A stretch of 64,000 nt of DNA from Jatrophihabitans endophyticus. GTDB lineage: Bacteria; Actinomycetota; Actinomycetes; Mycobacteriales; Jatrophihabitantaceae. Shown in pieces: positions 46,199 to 54,744 of the stretch. The position numbers were made by a program, and so were the translations under genes. Below the pieces are notes generated by a model, which was given only the letters and a program-made list of their open reading frames with translations, was not told where the DNA came from and made no database searches. Location of the stretch: NCBI RefSeq assembly GCF_900129455.1, contig NZ_FQVU01000003.1:889442-953441 (forward strand), given 5' to 3'. Position 1 is the stretch's first letter; every line of letters begins with the position of its first letter.

Positions 46199-48715
46199 CT
46201 AGGCCTTGATCCGCTCGTTGGCCGGATCGAACAGCGACGTCGCGTCGGCCGAGCCGACCGTCACCGGGTACTGCTCGCCGAGGTACTCGACCGCGAGCTC
46301 CGTGCCCACCGCGGCCACGTCCGGCGGCAGGTAGGCCATCAGCACGTGCCTGCCCAACGACGGCGCGGACCCCGCCGACGTCACGTAGGGGTGGTGGCCG
46401 TGGCCGTCGGTGAGCTGCTCGCCGTCACGGGTCACGATCGGCTCGCCGCCGAGCATGTAGCGCTTCGTGCCGTCGGCCGAGGTGTGGTCGTCGACGGTCA
46501 GCGTGCAGAGCACGGTGTCGGGCGCGTTGTCGCGCTGCTTGAGGTAGGCCTCGCGGCCGACGAAGTCGGCGTCCTTCACCTTCGGCCGCTGCATCCCGGC
46601 CTCGACGATCGTCCGCTCGCTGTCGAGCTCGGCGCCGTAGGCCCGGTAGCCCTTCTCGAGCCGACCGGTGGTGCCGTACACGCCGATGCCGACCGGGACG
46701 GCGCCGTGCGGCCGACCGGCCTCCTGCACGAGCTCCCACAGCTTGGCGCCCTGCTCCATCGGCACGTAGAGCTCCCAGCCGAGCTCGCCGACGTAGGAGA
46801 TGCGCGAGGCCAGCACGTCCAGCGACGCCACCTCGATCTCCTGGCACGTGCTGAACCGGAACGCCTCGTTCGAGACGTCGGCGTCGGTGAGCGCGCCGAG
46901 GATGTCGCGCGCCCGCGGCCCCCACAGGCCGACGGTGGTGAACGCGGACGTCCGGTCGTGCACGTGCGCCGACCCGTCCGCGGGCATGCGGTCGGCGAAC
47001 CACTTGCGATCGACCTGGCCGTGCGCCCCGCCGGTGACGACGCGGAAGTGGTCGTCGCGCAGTCGCATGATCGTCAGGTCGGCTCGGTAGCCGCCGCGCG
47101 AGTCGAGGATCGGGGTGTAGACGACCCGGCCCGGCGCGACGTCGAGTTGTCCCACGGCGATGCGCTGCACGGCGTCGAGCGCGCCCGGACCGACGACGTC
47201 GAAGACGACGAAGGCGGACAGGTCGACGTAGCCGGCCCGCTCGCGCAGCGCCAGGTGCTCCGCGTTGACGATCGGCGACCACCAGCGGGCGTCCCACTCG
47301 GATTCGCGCCGCATGACCGCGTCGCCGTACTCGCCGAGCAGACCCTCGTTCGACGCGTACCAGTGCGGCCGTTCCCAGCCGACGGTCTCGTAGAAGACGG
47401 CGCCGAGCTCGCGCTGCGAGGCGTTCATCGGCGACAGCCGGACGTTGCGCTCGCCCTCCCACTGCTCGCTCGGGTGCACGATGCCGTAGGTCTTGATGAA
47501 CGACTCGCTGGTGCGCGACCGGATGTGGTGCTTGCTGCGCTGGTGCGGGTAGAAGCGCGCGATGTCGGCACCGTGCAGGTCGATCTCGGGGTTGCCGTCG
47601 GTCATCCACTCGGCCACCGCCCGGCCGACCCCCGGCCCTTCCTTGATCCACACCGCCGCGGCGGACCACAGCCCCTTCACCTCGGGGGTCTCGCCGAGCA
47701 CCGGGGCGCCGTCCGGCGTCAGCGAGAGCAGGCCGTTGATCGCGTAGCGGATCTCGGCGTCCTCGTTGCCGAGGATCTCGGGCATGAGCTCGAGCGCCTG
47801 CTCCAGTTGCGGGTCGAAGTCCTCCTCGGTGAAGGGCATCTCGGTGGGGGAGAGCTTGGCCTGCTCGATGGACGGGATCTCCTCGGCGTCCATGAGGATC
47901 GCGCGGTGCGCATAGGAGCCGACCTCCATGTCGCTGCCGTGCTGGCGCTCGTAGCAGAAGGTGTCCATGTCGCGGACGATGGGGAACGAGATCTCGCCCG
48001 GCTTCTCGGCCAGCTGCGGGATCGGCCCGACGCTGATCATCTGGTGGACGGCCGGGGTCAGCGGGATGTGCGCGCCGGCCATCCGGGCGAGCTTCGGGCT
48101 CCACACGCCGCAGGCGATGACCACGGTGTCGGTCGTGATGTCGCCGGCCGAGGTGCGGACGCTGGTCACCCGACCGTGCTCGACCGTGATGTCGGTGACC
48201 TCGACGTTGGCGGCGATGGTGAGCGCGTCGAGCTCCTGCGCGCGCTCGCGCATGATCGTCCCGGCCCGCAGGGAGTCGACCACGCCGACACTCGGCGTGA
48301 AGAAGCCGCCGACGATGACCGAGGGGTCCAGGAACGGCACCTTCTCGGCGACCTCGGCCGGCGTCAGCAGCTCCGACGGGATGCCCCACGCCTTGGCGCT
48401 CGAGATGCGCCGGCGCAGTTCCTGCATCCGCTCCTCGCTGCGCGCGACCTCGATGCCGCCGGACTCGGTGAAGACGTCCATCTCCTTGTACTGCGCCATG
48501 GAGTCCAGCGTCAGATCGGTGATCTCGCGGCTGTGGTCCACCGGGAAGATGAAGTTCGACGCGTGGCCGGTCGAGCCGCCCGGGTTCGGCAGCGGCCCCT
48601 TGTCGAGCTGCACGATGTCGCGCCATCCCAGCCGGGCCAGGTGGTAGACGAGGCTGTTGCCGACGATCCCGGCGCCGATCACGACGGCGCGAGCGCTGCT
48701 GGGGACGGTTGCCAT
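46199..48715 (-). CDS. Dimethylglycine/sarcosine dehydrogenase-like flavoprotein with folate domain
   Basis: An 838-residue two-part enzyme. N-terminal DAO-type FAD domain (AVVIGAGIVGNSLVYHLARLG; STGHASNFIFP, where the His is placed like the covalent FAD site of this family). C-terminal GcvT-like folate-binding domain from about residue 430 (VVFDVVGPGALDAVQRI, YVGELGWELYVP). The family oxidises N-methyl groups of dimethylglycine or sarcosine, captures formaldehyde on THF and passes electrons to ETF, encoded two bases downstream. AGAAGGG lies upstream of the ATG. An IclR-type 36-bp dyad precedes it. The exact N-methyl substrate is inferred. Confidence 0.87.
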   Translation of the reverse strand: MATVPSSARAVVIGAGIVGNSLVYHLARLGWRDIVQLDKGPLPNPGGSTGHASNFIFPVDHSREITDLTLDSMAQYKEMDVFTESGGIEVARSEERMQELRRRISSAKAWGIPSELLTPAEVAEKVPFLDPSVIVGGFFTPSVGVVDSLRAGTIMRERAQELDALTIAANVEVTDITVEHGRVTSVRTSAGDITTDTVVIACGVWSPKLARMAGAHIPLTPAVHQMISVGPIPQLAEKPGEISFPIVRDMDTFCYERQHGSDMEVGSYAHRAILMDAEEIPSIEQAKLSPTEMPFTEEDFDPQLEQALELMPEILGNEDAEIRYAINGLLSLTPDGAPVLGETPEVKGLWSAAAVWIKEGPGVGRAVAEWMTDGNPEIDLHGADIARFYPHQRSKHHIRSRTSESFIKTYGIVHPSEQWEGERNVRLSPMNASQRELGAVFYETVGWERPHWYASNEGLLGEYGDAVMRRESEWDARWWSPIVNAEHLALRERAGYVDLSAFVVFDVVGPGALDAVQRIAVGQLDVAPGRVVYTPILDSRGGYRADLTIMRLRDDHFRVVTGGAHGQVDRKWFADRMPADGSAHVHDRTSAFTTVGLWGPRARDILGALTDADVSNEAFRFSTCQEIEVASLDVLASRISYVGELGWELYVPMEQGAKLWELVQEAGRPHGAVPVGIGVYGTTGRLEKGYRAYGAELDSERTIVEAGMQRPKVKDADFVGREAYLKQRDNAPDTVLCTLTVDDHTSADGTKRYMLGGEPIVTRDGEQLTDGHGHHPYVTSAGSAPSLGRHVLMAYLPPDVAAVGTELAVEYLGEQYPVTVGSADATSLFDPANERIKA

Positions 48716-48737
48716 GGCGGACACCCTTCTCTCCGGT

Positions 48738-48773
48738 GTTGCGGATACTACAATCCGACGCGCAATATGCAAC
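48738..48773. promoter_or_regulatory. 36-bp IclR operator upstream of the dehydrogenase operon
   Basis: The element starts GTTGCGGATACTAC and ends GCGCAATATGCAAC, so both ends carry GTTGC in inverted orientation, 36 bases overall. The right half, read on the minus strand, is GTTGCATATTGCGC, matching GTTGCGTATTGCAC of the site at 49588 at 12 of 14 bases. It lies 23 bases before the dehydrogenase start. Confidence 0.6.
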
Positions 48774-48799
48774 AGAGTCGGCTCGCGGGTGCCGCCGTG

Positions 48800-49564
48800 T
48801 CAGCCCCAGCCGAGCCGGTGTGACGCCTCCGCCGCCGCCGCGAGCAGGAGCGGGCGCACCTCGTCGACCCGGGCTGCGTCGAGGCGGAAGGTCGGTCCGG
48901 ACACGCTCATCGAGGCCACGACGTCGCCGTGTGCGTTGCGGACGGGCGCACCGACGGCGGTCAGGCCGACCTCGAGCTCGTCGACCGCACTTGCCCACCC
49001 GTCGCGACGGACGGCGGCCAGCTCGTCGCGCAGCGCGCCACGGTCGGTCAGCGTGAACGGCGTGTAGGCGCGCAGGTCGCGCACGGTGCGCTCGACGTCG
49101 TCGTCGGCGAGCTCGCTGAGCAGGATCTTGCCGTTGGACGTCGCGTGCAGCGGGATGCGCTGGCCGACCCAGTTGTGCGGCTGCAGGGTCGAGGAGCCGG
49201 CGATCTGGTCCACGTAGAGCGCCGCCCCCTCGGACAGCACGGCGACGTTCACCGTCTCCCCGGTATCGGCGGCGAGGCGGCGGCAGATGGGGCGCGCCTC
49301 TGCCACGACGTCGAGCCGCGCCGCGGTCGCCCCGGCGAGGCGCAGCACGCCGACACCGAGGCGGTACTTGCCGCGGTCGGTGGTCTGCTCGACCAGCCCG
49401 CCCTGCTCCAGCGTGGACACGAGTCGCTGCGCGGTGCTCTTGTGCACCCCGAGCTCCTGCGCGATCGTCGTCACCCCGGCCTCGCCGGAGCGGGCGAGGA
49501 TGTCCAGGATGACGAGCGCCCGCTCGACCGACTGGACCCCGGCGGCCGACTCGCTCTTCGTCAC
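48800..49564 (-). CDS. IclR-family regulator of the dehydrogenase/purU region
   Basis: A 254-residue regulator. Winged helix at about 10-70 (TTIAQELGVHKSTAQRLVSTLEQGGLV), then the IclR effector domain (about 80-250; GETVNVAVLSEGAALYVDQI, HATSNGKILL). The start at GTG 49564 gives the normal family length; frame extends further into the purU promoter. The two 36-bp dyads flank its gene, one before purU and its own start, one before the dehydrogenase. That fits a local regulator sensing an N-methyl amine or its product. Confidence 0.9.
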   Translation of the reverse strand: MTKSESAAGVQSVERALVILDILARSGEAGVTTIAQELGVHKSTAQRLVSTLEQGGLVEQTTDRGKYRLGVGVLRLAGATAARLDVVAEARPICRRLAADTGETVNVAVLSEGAALYVDQIAGSSTLQPHNWVGQRIPLHATSNGKILLSELADDDVERTVRDLRAYTPFTLTDRGALRDELAAVRRDGWASAVDELEVGLTAVGAPVRNAHGDVVASMSVSGPTFRLDAARVDEVRPLLLAAAAEASHRLGWG

Positions 49565-49587
49565 CCGCGAGATGGTAGCGCCCGGCT

Positions 49588-49623
49588 GTTGCGTATTGCA
49601 CACTTCGAGCTGCAGGACGCAAC
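49588..49623. promoter_or_regulatory. 36-bp IclR operator between iclR and purU
   Basis: It starts GTTGCGTATTGCAC and ends GGACGCAAC, again 36 bases with inverted GTTGC ends, as at 48738. It lies 24 bases from the regulator start and 14 from the purU start, so it can control both divergent genes. Confidence 0.6.
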
Positions 49624-49637
49624 GAGGGGAGACGGCG

Positions 49638-50513
49638 ATGACCGAGACCACGAGCGGCCGGCCGCCCGAGTACGTCCTGACCATCGTCTGCCCGGACCGG
49701 CCGGGCATCGTGTTCACCGTCGCGAGCTTCCTCGTGCACAACTCCGGCAACATCCTGGAGAGCCAGCAGTTCGACGACCGCCTCGAGGACCGCTTCTTCA
49801 TGCGGGTGCACTTCCAGGTGCTGGATCCGGCCGTCACCGTCGAGCGGCTGCGCGCCGCGTTCGCACCGGTCGCGCAGGCCTCGGCGATGGAGTGGCAGCT
49901 GTGGGCCGCTGACGCGCGCTACCGGACGCTGATCCTGGTGTCCAAGGAAGGGCACTGCCTCAACGACCTGCTGTACCGGCAGAGCATCGGCGCGCTCCCC
50001 ATCGAGATCCCGGCGGTGGTGTCGAACCACACCGCGCTGGAGCATCTCGCGACGTCCTACGACATCCCGTTCCACCACGTGCCCGTCACCGCCGACACCA
50101 AGCCGGCCGCGGAGGCGGAGCTGCTCTCGCTGGTCGAGTCGCTGCGGGTGGACCTCGTGGTGCTCGCCCGCTACATGCAGGTGCTCTCGGACGACCTGTG
50201 CCGCGCGCTCGGCGGGCGGGCGATCAACATCCACCACTCGTTCCTGCCGAGCTTCAAGGGCGCGAAGCCCTACCAGCAGGCCTTCGACCGCGGCGTGAAG
50301 CTCGTCGGCGCGACCGCGCACTACGTGACCGCCGACCTCGACGAGGGGCCGATCATCGAGCAGGACGTGACCCGCGTCGATCACTCGCTCACCGCGCGCC
50401 AACTCGTCGCGGCGGGGCGCGACGTGGAGTGTCAGGTGCTCTCGCGCGCCGTCCGCTGGCACGCCGAGACCCGTGTCCTGCGCAACGGCAACCGCACCGT
50501 CGTCTTCCGCTGA
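49638..50513 (+). CDS. purU: Formyltetrahydrofolate deformylase
   Basis: A 291-residue enzyme hydrolysing 10-formyl-THF to formate and THF. N-terminal ACT domain (about 10-90, YVLTIVCPDRPGIVFTVASF), C-terminal formyltransferase-fold catalytic domain with INIHHSFLPSFKGAKPY and YVTADLDEGPIIEQD supplying the Asn, His and Asp. GAGGGGAGA precedes the ATG. In amine-demethylation loci it recycles THF loaded by demethylation. It is divergent from the IclR gene with a shared operator. A perfect palindrome follows. Confidence 0.95.
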   Translation: MTETTSGRPPEYVLTIVCPDRPGIVFTVASFLVHNSGNILESQQFDDRLEDRFFMRVHFQVLDPAVTVERLRAAFAPVAQASAMEWQLWAADARYRTLILVSKEGHCLNDLLYRQSIGALPIEIPAVVSNHTALEHLATSYDIPFHHVPVTADTKPAAEAELLSLVESLRVDLVVLARYMQVLSDDLCRALGGRAINIHHSFLPSFKGAKPYQQAFDRGVKLVGATAHYVTADLDEGPIIEQDVTRVDHSLTARQLVAAGRDVECQVLSRAVRWHAETRVLRNGNRTVVFR

Positions 50514-50524
50514 CCCCGCCCACC

Positions 50525-50576
50525 CCCGCTTTTGGCGGTTGAGCGCAGCATGCTGCGCTCAACCGCCAAAAGCGGG
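50525..50576. terminator. Perfect 52-bp palindrome after purU
   Basis: Two 26-base arms meet at GCAGCATGCTGC with no loop; outer end CCCGCTTTTGGCGG. It lies 11 bases past the purU stop. The same palindrome, with one compensated base pair, follows the next gene at 50838. Confidence 0.8.
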
Positions 50577-50582
50577 TAGGGA

Positions 50583-50837
50583 GTGGGGGTGGACGTCGAC
50601 GACCGCGCGCTCGAGGACGGCATCCGCCGGTTGCTGGACGCGCGGACGGGCACCATCTGCCCGTCCGACGTCGCCCGGGACCTCGGCGGGGACGACTGGC
50701 GCGAGCTCATGGAGCCGACACGCGCGGCCGCCCGGCGCCTCGTCGCCGCGGGCGAGGTCGACATCACGCAGGGCGGCGAGGTCGTCGACCCGTCCGACCT
50801 GCACGGCCCGATCCGGATCCGCAGGCACCGCCCCTGA
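50583..50837 (+). CDS. DUF3253 domain-containing protein
   Basis: An 84-residue protein with a winged-helix-like pattern: ALEDGIRRLLDARTGTICPSDVARDLGGDDWRELM in pieces, then VRRLVAAGEVDITQGGEVVD-like strands. DUF3253 proteins are small and uncharacterised, with HTH-like predicted folds. Start either GTG 50583 or GTG 50589. Its stop codon touches the palindrome at 50838 and its start is seven bases after the palindrome at 50525, so the gene is bracketed by two near-identical 50-base dyads. Confidence 0.8.
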   Translation: MGVDVDDRALEDGIRRLLDARTGTICPSDVARDLGGDDWRELMEPTRAAARRLVAAGEVDITQGGEVVDPSDLHGPIRIRRHRP

Positions 50838-50887
50838 CCGCTTTTGGCGGCTGAGCGCAGCATGCTGCGCTCAGCCGCCAAAAGCGG
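50838..50887. terminator. Perfect 50-bp palindrome after the DUF3253 gene
   Basis: Arms of 25 bases meet at GCAGCATGCTGC. It differs from the dyad at 50525 only where a T-A pair is replaced by C-G on both arms (GGCGGCTGAG/CTCAGCCGCC), a compensated change. It starts directly after a stop codon and ends three bases before the stop of the convergent mttB-like gene. Confidence 0.8.
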
Positions 50888-50890
50888 GGT

Positions 50891-52330
50891 TCAGTCCCCG
50901 AGCTCGGCGCGGCGGCGGGTCACGAACGCCTCGAGCTCCTCGCGGATCGCGTCGTCCAGGGGCGGGGCCTCGTAGTCGGCCAGCTTCTGCTGGTAGATCC
51001 GGGTGGCGCGGGTCGCCGCGTCGGCGCCGCCGCCGCGCATCCAGCGCTCGTAGTTCTCCGAGGACGACAGCAGCGGGCGGTAGAAGCAGGTTCGGAACCG
51101 TTCCATCGTGTGCATCGCACCGAGGAAGTGGCCGCCGTGGCCGACCTCGACGTGCGCGTCGAAGGCCAGGGATGCCTCGTCGATCTCCAGCGGCGTGAAC
51201 TCCTCGCGCAGCATCTGCACCAGCTCGACGTCCACGACGAACTTCTCGTACCCCGCGACCAGGCCGCCCTCCAGCCAGCCGGCCGAGTGCATCACCCAGT
51301 TCGCGCCGGCCAGGAAGGTCGGCATGAGCGTCATCAACGCCTCGTAGCCGGCCTGCGCGTCGGGGACCTGCGAGGACGTCATGGCCCCGCCGGAGCGGAA
51401 CGGCAGGCCGAAGTGACGGGCGATCTGCCCGGTGCACAGCAGCCCGATGCCCGATTCGGGCGTGCCGAAGGTGGGCGAGCCGGACTGCATGTCGATGTTG
51501 GACAGGAACGACCCGAAGATCACCGGACAGCCGGGACGGACGAGCTGCGCGAGCGCGATGCCGCTCAGCGCCTCGGTGATCTGCTGGACGAGCGCGGCCG
51601 GGATCGTCACCGGCGACATCGCGCCCATCAGGATGAACGGGGTGAGCACGACCGGCTGTGCGGCCTCGCAGTACTCGATGAGCGACTCCAGCATGCGGTC
51701 GTCCCAGCGCAGGGGGGAGTTGCAGTTGATGAGCGAGATGGTGGCCGGCGCCCGCTCGATGAGGTCACGGCCGCCGAAGAGGATCGAGCTCATCTCGATG
51801 GTGTCGCGGGCGTTCACTCCCGAGACCACGTTGCCCATGTAGATCTTGTCGGTCAGCGTCTGCAGCGCGAGCGTCATGTCGAGGTGGCGGGAATCCAGCG
51901 GGGTGTCGTTCGGCTCGCAGACGACCCCGCCGGCCGAGTCGAGCACGGGAAAGCTCTGCGCGAGTTTCGCGAACGCCCGGAAGTCGGCCATGGTGGCGTC
52001 GCGGCGGACGTCGCCCTCGCGCACGAACGGCGGCCCGTAGACCGCGCCGAAGGCCATTGCGTCGCCGCCGATGTGGATCGAGTTCGCCGGGTTGCGCGCC
52101 GCGACGTCGAACTCGCGCGGCGCCTTGGCCACCTGCTCCAGCACGAAGTCGGGGTCGAGGAAGACCGTCTCGTCCTCGACGCGCTGGCCCGCGGCGCGGA
52201 AGAGCTCGAGCGCCCGCGGGGACGCGAACTGCACCCCGACCTCGGTCAGCAGCCGGCGCCATCCCGCATCCAGCGTCGCCATCGCATCCTGCGAGAGCAC
52301 TTCGTATCGCGGCATCACGTTGCGGAACAT
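50891..52330 (-). CDS. MttB-superfamily amine methyltransferase, non-pyrrolysine type
   Basis: A 479-residue TIM-barrel protein of the trimethylamine methyltransferase superfamily (ALVQQITEALSGIALAQLVRPGCPVIFGSF and GGHFLGAMHTMERFRTCFYRP in pieces). The frame is open throughout with no internal TAG, so it lacks pyrrolysine. Such homologues (MtgB group) demethylate glycine betaine or other quaternary amines onto a corrinoid protein. AAGGAGG precedes the chosen ATG; a frame 13 residues longer exists. It is divergent from the iclR-corrinoid operon that supplies its methyl acceptor. Product dimethylglycine would feed the flavoprotein at 46199. Substrate not proven. Confidence 0.88.
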   Translation of the reverse strand: MFRNVMPRYEVLSQDAMATLDAGWRRLLTEVGVQFASPRALELFRAAGQRVEDETVFLDPDFVLEQVAKAPREFDVAARNPANSIHIGGDAMAFGAVYGPPFVREGDVRRDATMADFRAFAKLAQSFPVLDSAGGVVCEPNDTPLDSRHLDMTLALQTLTDKIYMGNVVSGVNARDTIEMSSILFGGRDLIERAPATISLINCNSPLRWDDRMLESLIEYCEAAQPVVLTPFILMGAMSPVTIPAALVQQITEALSGIALAQLVRPGCPVIFGSFLSNIDMQSGSPTFGTPESGIGLLCTGQIARHFGLPFRSGGAMTSSQVPDAQAGYEALMTLMPTFLAGANWVMHSAGWLEGGLVAGYEKFVVDVELVQMLREEFTPLEIDEASLAFDAHVEVGHGGHFLGAMHTMERFRTCFYRPLLSSSENYERWMRGGGADAATRATRIYQQKLADYEAPPLDDAIREELEAFVTRRRAELGD

Positions 52331-52393
52331 GGGGCCTGCCTCCTTGACCGGGTGCGGTACGTCACGCATCCTAGGGCCGCATCGTGGAAGTTG

Positions 52394-52412
52394 AGTTTCA
52401 CATCATGGAACT
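52394..52412. promoter_or_regulatory. Dyad between the mttB-like gene and the second iclR gene
   Basis: AGTTTCA-CATCA-TGGAACT is an imperfect inverted repeat with a third related half (CGTGGAAGTT) just to the left. It is centred in the 97-base divergent region and differs from the GTTGC dyads of the first IclR gene, so each IclR protein probably has its own site. Confidence 0.5.
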
Positions 52413-52427
52413 TTCGGATCGGAGACC

Positions 52428-53192
52428 ATGACCGCGAGTACCGGGACGCAGGCCGTCGACCGGGCAGCGCAACTGCTGCGGGTCGTCGTCGAGGCGGACG
52501 CCCCGATCAGCTTCACCGAGCTGGTCGAGGAGTCCGGCCTCGCGCGCTCGACGGTCTCCCGACTGCTCTCCGCGCTCGAGGCCAACCACCTGCTCGAACG
52601 CAACGGCGGTGGCGGCTATCGCTCCGGTGCGCTGTTCGCGATGTTCGCGGCGCGGCACGACCCGTGGTCACAGGTGGCGCGCCTCGCCGACCCGATCCTC
52701 GACGCCGTCGTCACGGCGGTCGGCGAGACGGTCAACCTCGCGATCCCGCGCGGCGGCACCGTCGTCCAGGTCGCGCAGGCCGACTCCGCCTACGTGCTGA
52801 GCGCGCGCGACTGGTCGCAGATCGACGTTCCGCCGCACGTCTCCGCGCTCGGCAAGGTGTTCTTCGCGCACGAGGCGCTGCCGCTGCCGACCGGCGCGCT
52901 CGACGCGTGGACCGATCGCTCGCTCACCAGCGCCGACGAGCTCGACAAGCAGCTCGCGAGCGTGCGGCGCAAGGGCTACGCCGTCACCCGTGGCGAGCTC
53001 GAGATCGGTCTGGACGCGGTCGCCGCACCCGTCCGCGGCCCGGGCGGTGACGTCGTCGCCGCTCTCGGCGTGTCGGGGCCGAGCGCGCGCCTCGACGGGC
53101 GGCTGGACGACATTGGACGACAACTGATCGAGCATGCGACGTCGGTGTCGGAACTGCTCCGTCCCAAGGAACGAAGGAAAGGCGTGGCGTGA
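52428..53192 (+). CDS. IclR-family regulator of the corrinoid methyltransferase operon
   Basis: A 254-residue regulator with winged helix (ISFTELVEESGLARSTVSRLLSALEANHLL in pieces) and IclR effector domain (GETVNLAIPRGGTVVQVAQAD, SALGKVFFAHEALPLP). It leads the rightward operon: its stop overlaps the corrinoid protein start. It is a paralogue of the IclR protein at 48800 and would control the operon and the divergent mttB-like gene. Confidence 0.9.
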   Translation: MTASTGTQAVDRAAQLLRVVVEADAPISFTELVEESGLARSTVSRLLSALEANHLLERNGGGGYRSGALFAMFAARHDPWSQVARLADPILDAVVTAVGETVNLAIPRGGTVVQVAQADSAYVLSARDWSQIDVPPHVSALGKVFFAHEALPLPTGALDAWTDRSLTSADELDKQLASVRRKGYAVTRGELEIGLDAVAAPVRGPGGDVVAALGVSGPSARLDGRLDDIGRQLIEHATSVSELLRPKERRKGVA

Positions 53193-53857
53193 TGACCCCA
53201 GACGAGATCCTGCGAGGCCTCTACGACGAGACCCTCGTCGGCAACGGTCCGGCCGTGCTCGGCCTGACCAACGACGCGCTGCAACAGGGCATGGAGCCGC
53301 AGACCCTGCTGTTCGACGCACTGATCCCCTCGCTGGAGGAGGTGGGTGCACGCTTCGAACGCGGTGACTTCTTCGTCCCCGAGATGCTGATCGCCGGCCG
53401 GGCGATGGCCGGGGCGATGGAGGTGCTGCGCCCGCTGCTCGCCGACACCGGCGTGCAGACGATCGGCAAGTTCCTCATGGGGACGGTGAAGGGCGACGTC
53501 CACGACATCGGCAAGAACCTCGTCAACATCATGCTCGAGGGTGCCGGCTTCGAGGTGATCGACCTGGGCGTGCAGGTGCCGCCGGAGAAGTTCGTCGCGG
53601 CCATCGAGGAGCACCAGCCCGACATCGTCGGCATGTCGGCGTTCCTGACCACGACGATGCCGATGTTCAAGGCGAACATGAACGCGCTGCAGAAGGCGGG
53701 CATCCGCGACGAGGTGATCGTCATGGTGGGTGGCGCGCCGGTCACGCAGGAGTACGCGGACGCCGTCGGCGCCGACGGGTACGCCGCCGACGCGTCGGCC
53801 ACGGTGAAGAAGGCGAAGGAGCTCATCCAGCGCCGCCGCGACCTGGTCACGGCCTGA
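53192..53857 (+). CDS. Corrinoid (B12-binding) methyltransferase partner protein
   Basis: A 221-residue protein of the MtbC/MttC type: helical cap (1-88) then Rossmann-like B12 domain with the cobalt-ligand motif DVHDIGKN (102-109, His104) and GMSAFLTTTM and VMVGGAPV strands. It accepts the methyl from the MttB-like enzyme and hands it to the methyl-THF methyltransferase next door. Start at ATG 53192, overlapping the iclR stop (TGATG); GTG 53189 is one codon longer. Confidence 0.93.
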   Translation: MTPDEILRGLYDETLVGNGPAVLGLTNDALQQGMEPQTLLFDALIPSLEEVGARFERGDFFVPEMLIAGRAMAGAMEVLRPLLADTGVQTIGKFLMGTVKGDVHDIGKNLVNIMLEGAGFEVIDLGVQVPPEKFVAAIEEHQPDIVGMSAFLTTTMPMFKANMNALQKAGIRDEVIVMVGGAPVTQEYADAVGADGYAADASATVKKAKELIQRRRDLVTA

Positions 53858-53862
53858 CGCCG

Positions 53863-54744
53863 ATGACGACGACGCAGCTGCTCGAGACGACCCTCCGGTC
53901 CGCGACCAAGGAGGTCGTGATCGGCCATCGTCGGCCGTTCTGCCTCATCGGCGAGCGCATCAACCCCACCGGCCGCAAGGTCTTCCAGGAACAGCTGCGC
54001 AACGGCGACATGTCCGCGATCGAACGCGACGTCGCCGCCCAGGTGGCGGGTGGTGCGAACGTCCTCGACATCAACATGGGCGTGCCCCTCACCGACGAGG
54101 CCGAGCTGCTCGCACGGGCGATCCGCATGGTGCAGAGCCTCACCGACCTGCCGATCTGCATCGACTCGTCGGTCGTCGAGGCCCTGGAGGCCGGGCTCGC
54201 GGCGTACGAGGGGCGCGCGCTGGTCAACTCGATCACCGCCGAGGACGAGCGGATGGCCGAGATCCTGCCGCTGGTCAAGAAGTACGACGCCGCGGTCATC
54301 GCGCTGCCCAACGACTCCGACGAGATCCCGATGGAGCCGGACAAACGCATGGAGCTCGTCGGCAAGATCGTCGAGGTCGCGACGACCGAGTACGGAATCG
54401 CACTGAACGACATCGTCATCGACCCGCTCGCCATGCCGATCGGCGCCGACACGAGCACCGCGTTGGCGACGCTGGAGACGATGCGGCGCATCCGCGACAC
54501 CCACGGTCTGAACATGACGTGCGGCGGGTCGAACGTCTCGTTCGGCATGCCGGGCCGGCACACCATCGCAGCGACGTTCCTGCCGATCGCGATGTCGGCG
54601 GGGCTGACCAGCGCGATTATGGACGTCCGCACGCCGCAGATCGTCGAGGCGGTGAAGGCGGCCGACCTCGTCCTCGACCACGACGAATGGGGAATGAGCT
54701 GGATCGCCGCCCACCGCGCGAAGCAGGCCGCGGCGCAGGCGTGA
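53863..54744 (+). CDS. Methyltetrahydrofolate:corrinoid methyltransferase (MtgA/AcsE-like)
   Basis: A 293-residue pterin-binding TIM barrel: FCLIGERINPTGRK, GANVLDINMGVP, CIDSSVVEALEAGL, MTCGGSNVSFGMPGR. It transfers methyl between the corrinoid protein and THF; in the demethylating direction it makes 5-methyl-THF. It starts five bases after the corrinoid gene and overlaps the activator gene (GTGA). It lacks the other MetH domains, so it is not methionine synthase. Confidence 0.92.
   Translation: MTTTQLLETTLRSATKEVVIGHRRPFCLIGERINPTGRKVFQEQLRNGDMSAIERDVAAQVAGGANVLDINMGVPLTDEAELLARAIRMVQSLTDLPICIDSSVVEALEAGLAAYEGRALVNSITAEDERMAEILPLVKKYDAAVIALPNDSDEIPMEPDKRMELVGKIVEVATTEYGIALNDIVIDPLAMPIGADTSTALATLETMRRIRDTHGLNMTCGGSNVSFGMPGRHTIAATFLPIAMSAGLTSAIMDVRTPQIVEAVKAADLVLDHDEWGMSWIAAHRAKQAAAQA

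Noticed and set aside
50891..52330. Pyrrolysine-containing trimethylamine methyltransferase
   Set aside because: The frame has no internal TAG codon and no pyrrolysine genes are in the window, so the protein belongs to the non-pyrrolysine branch.
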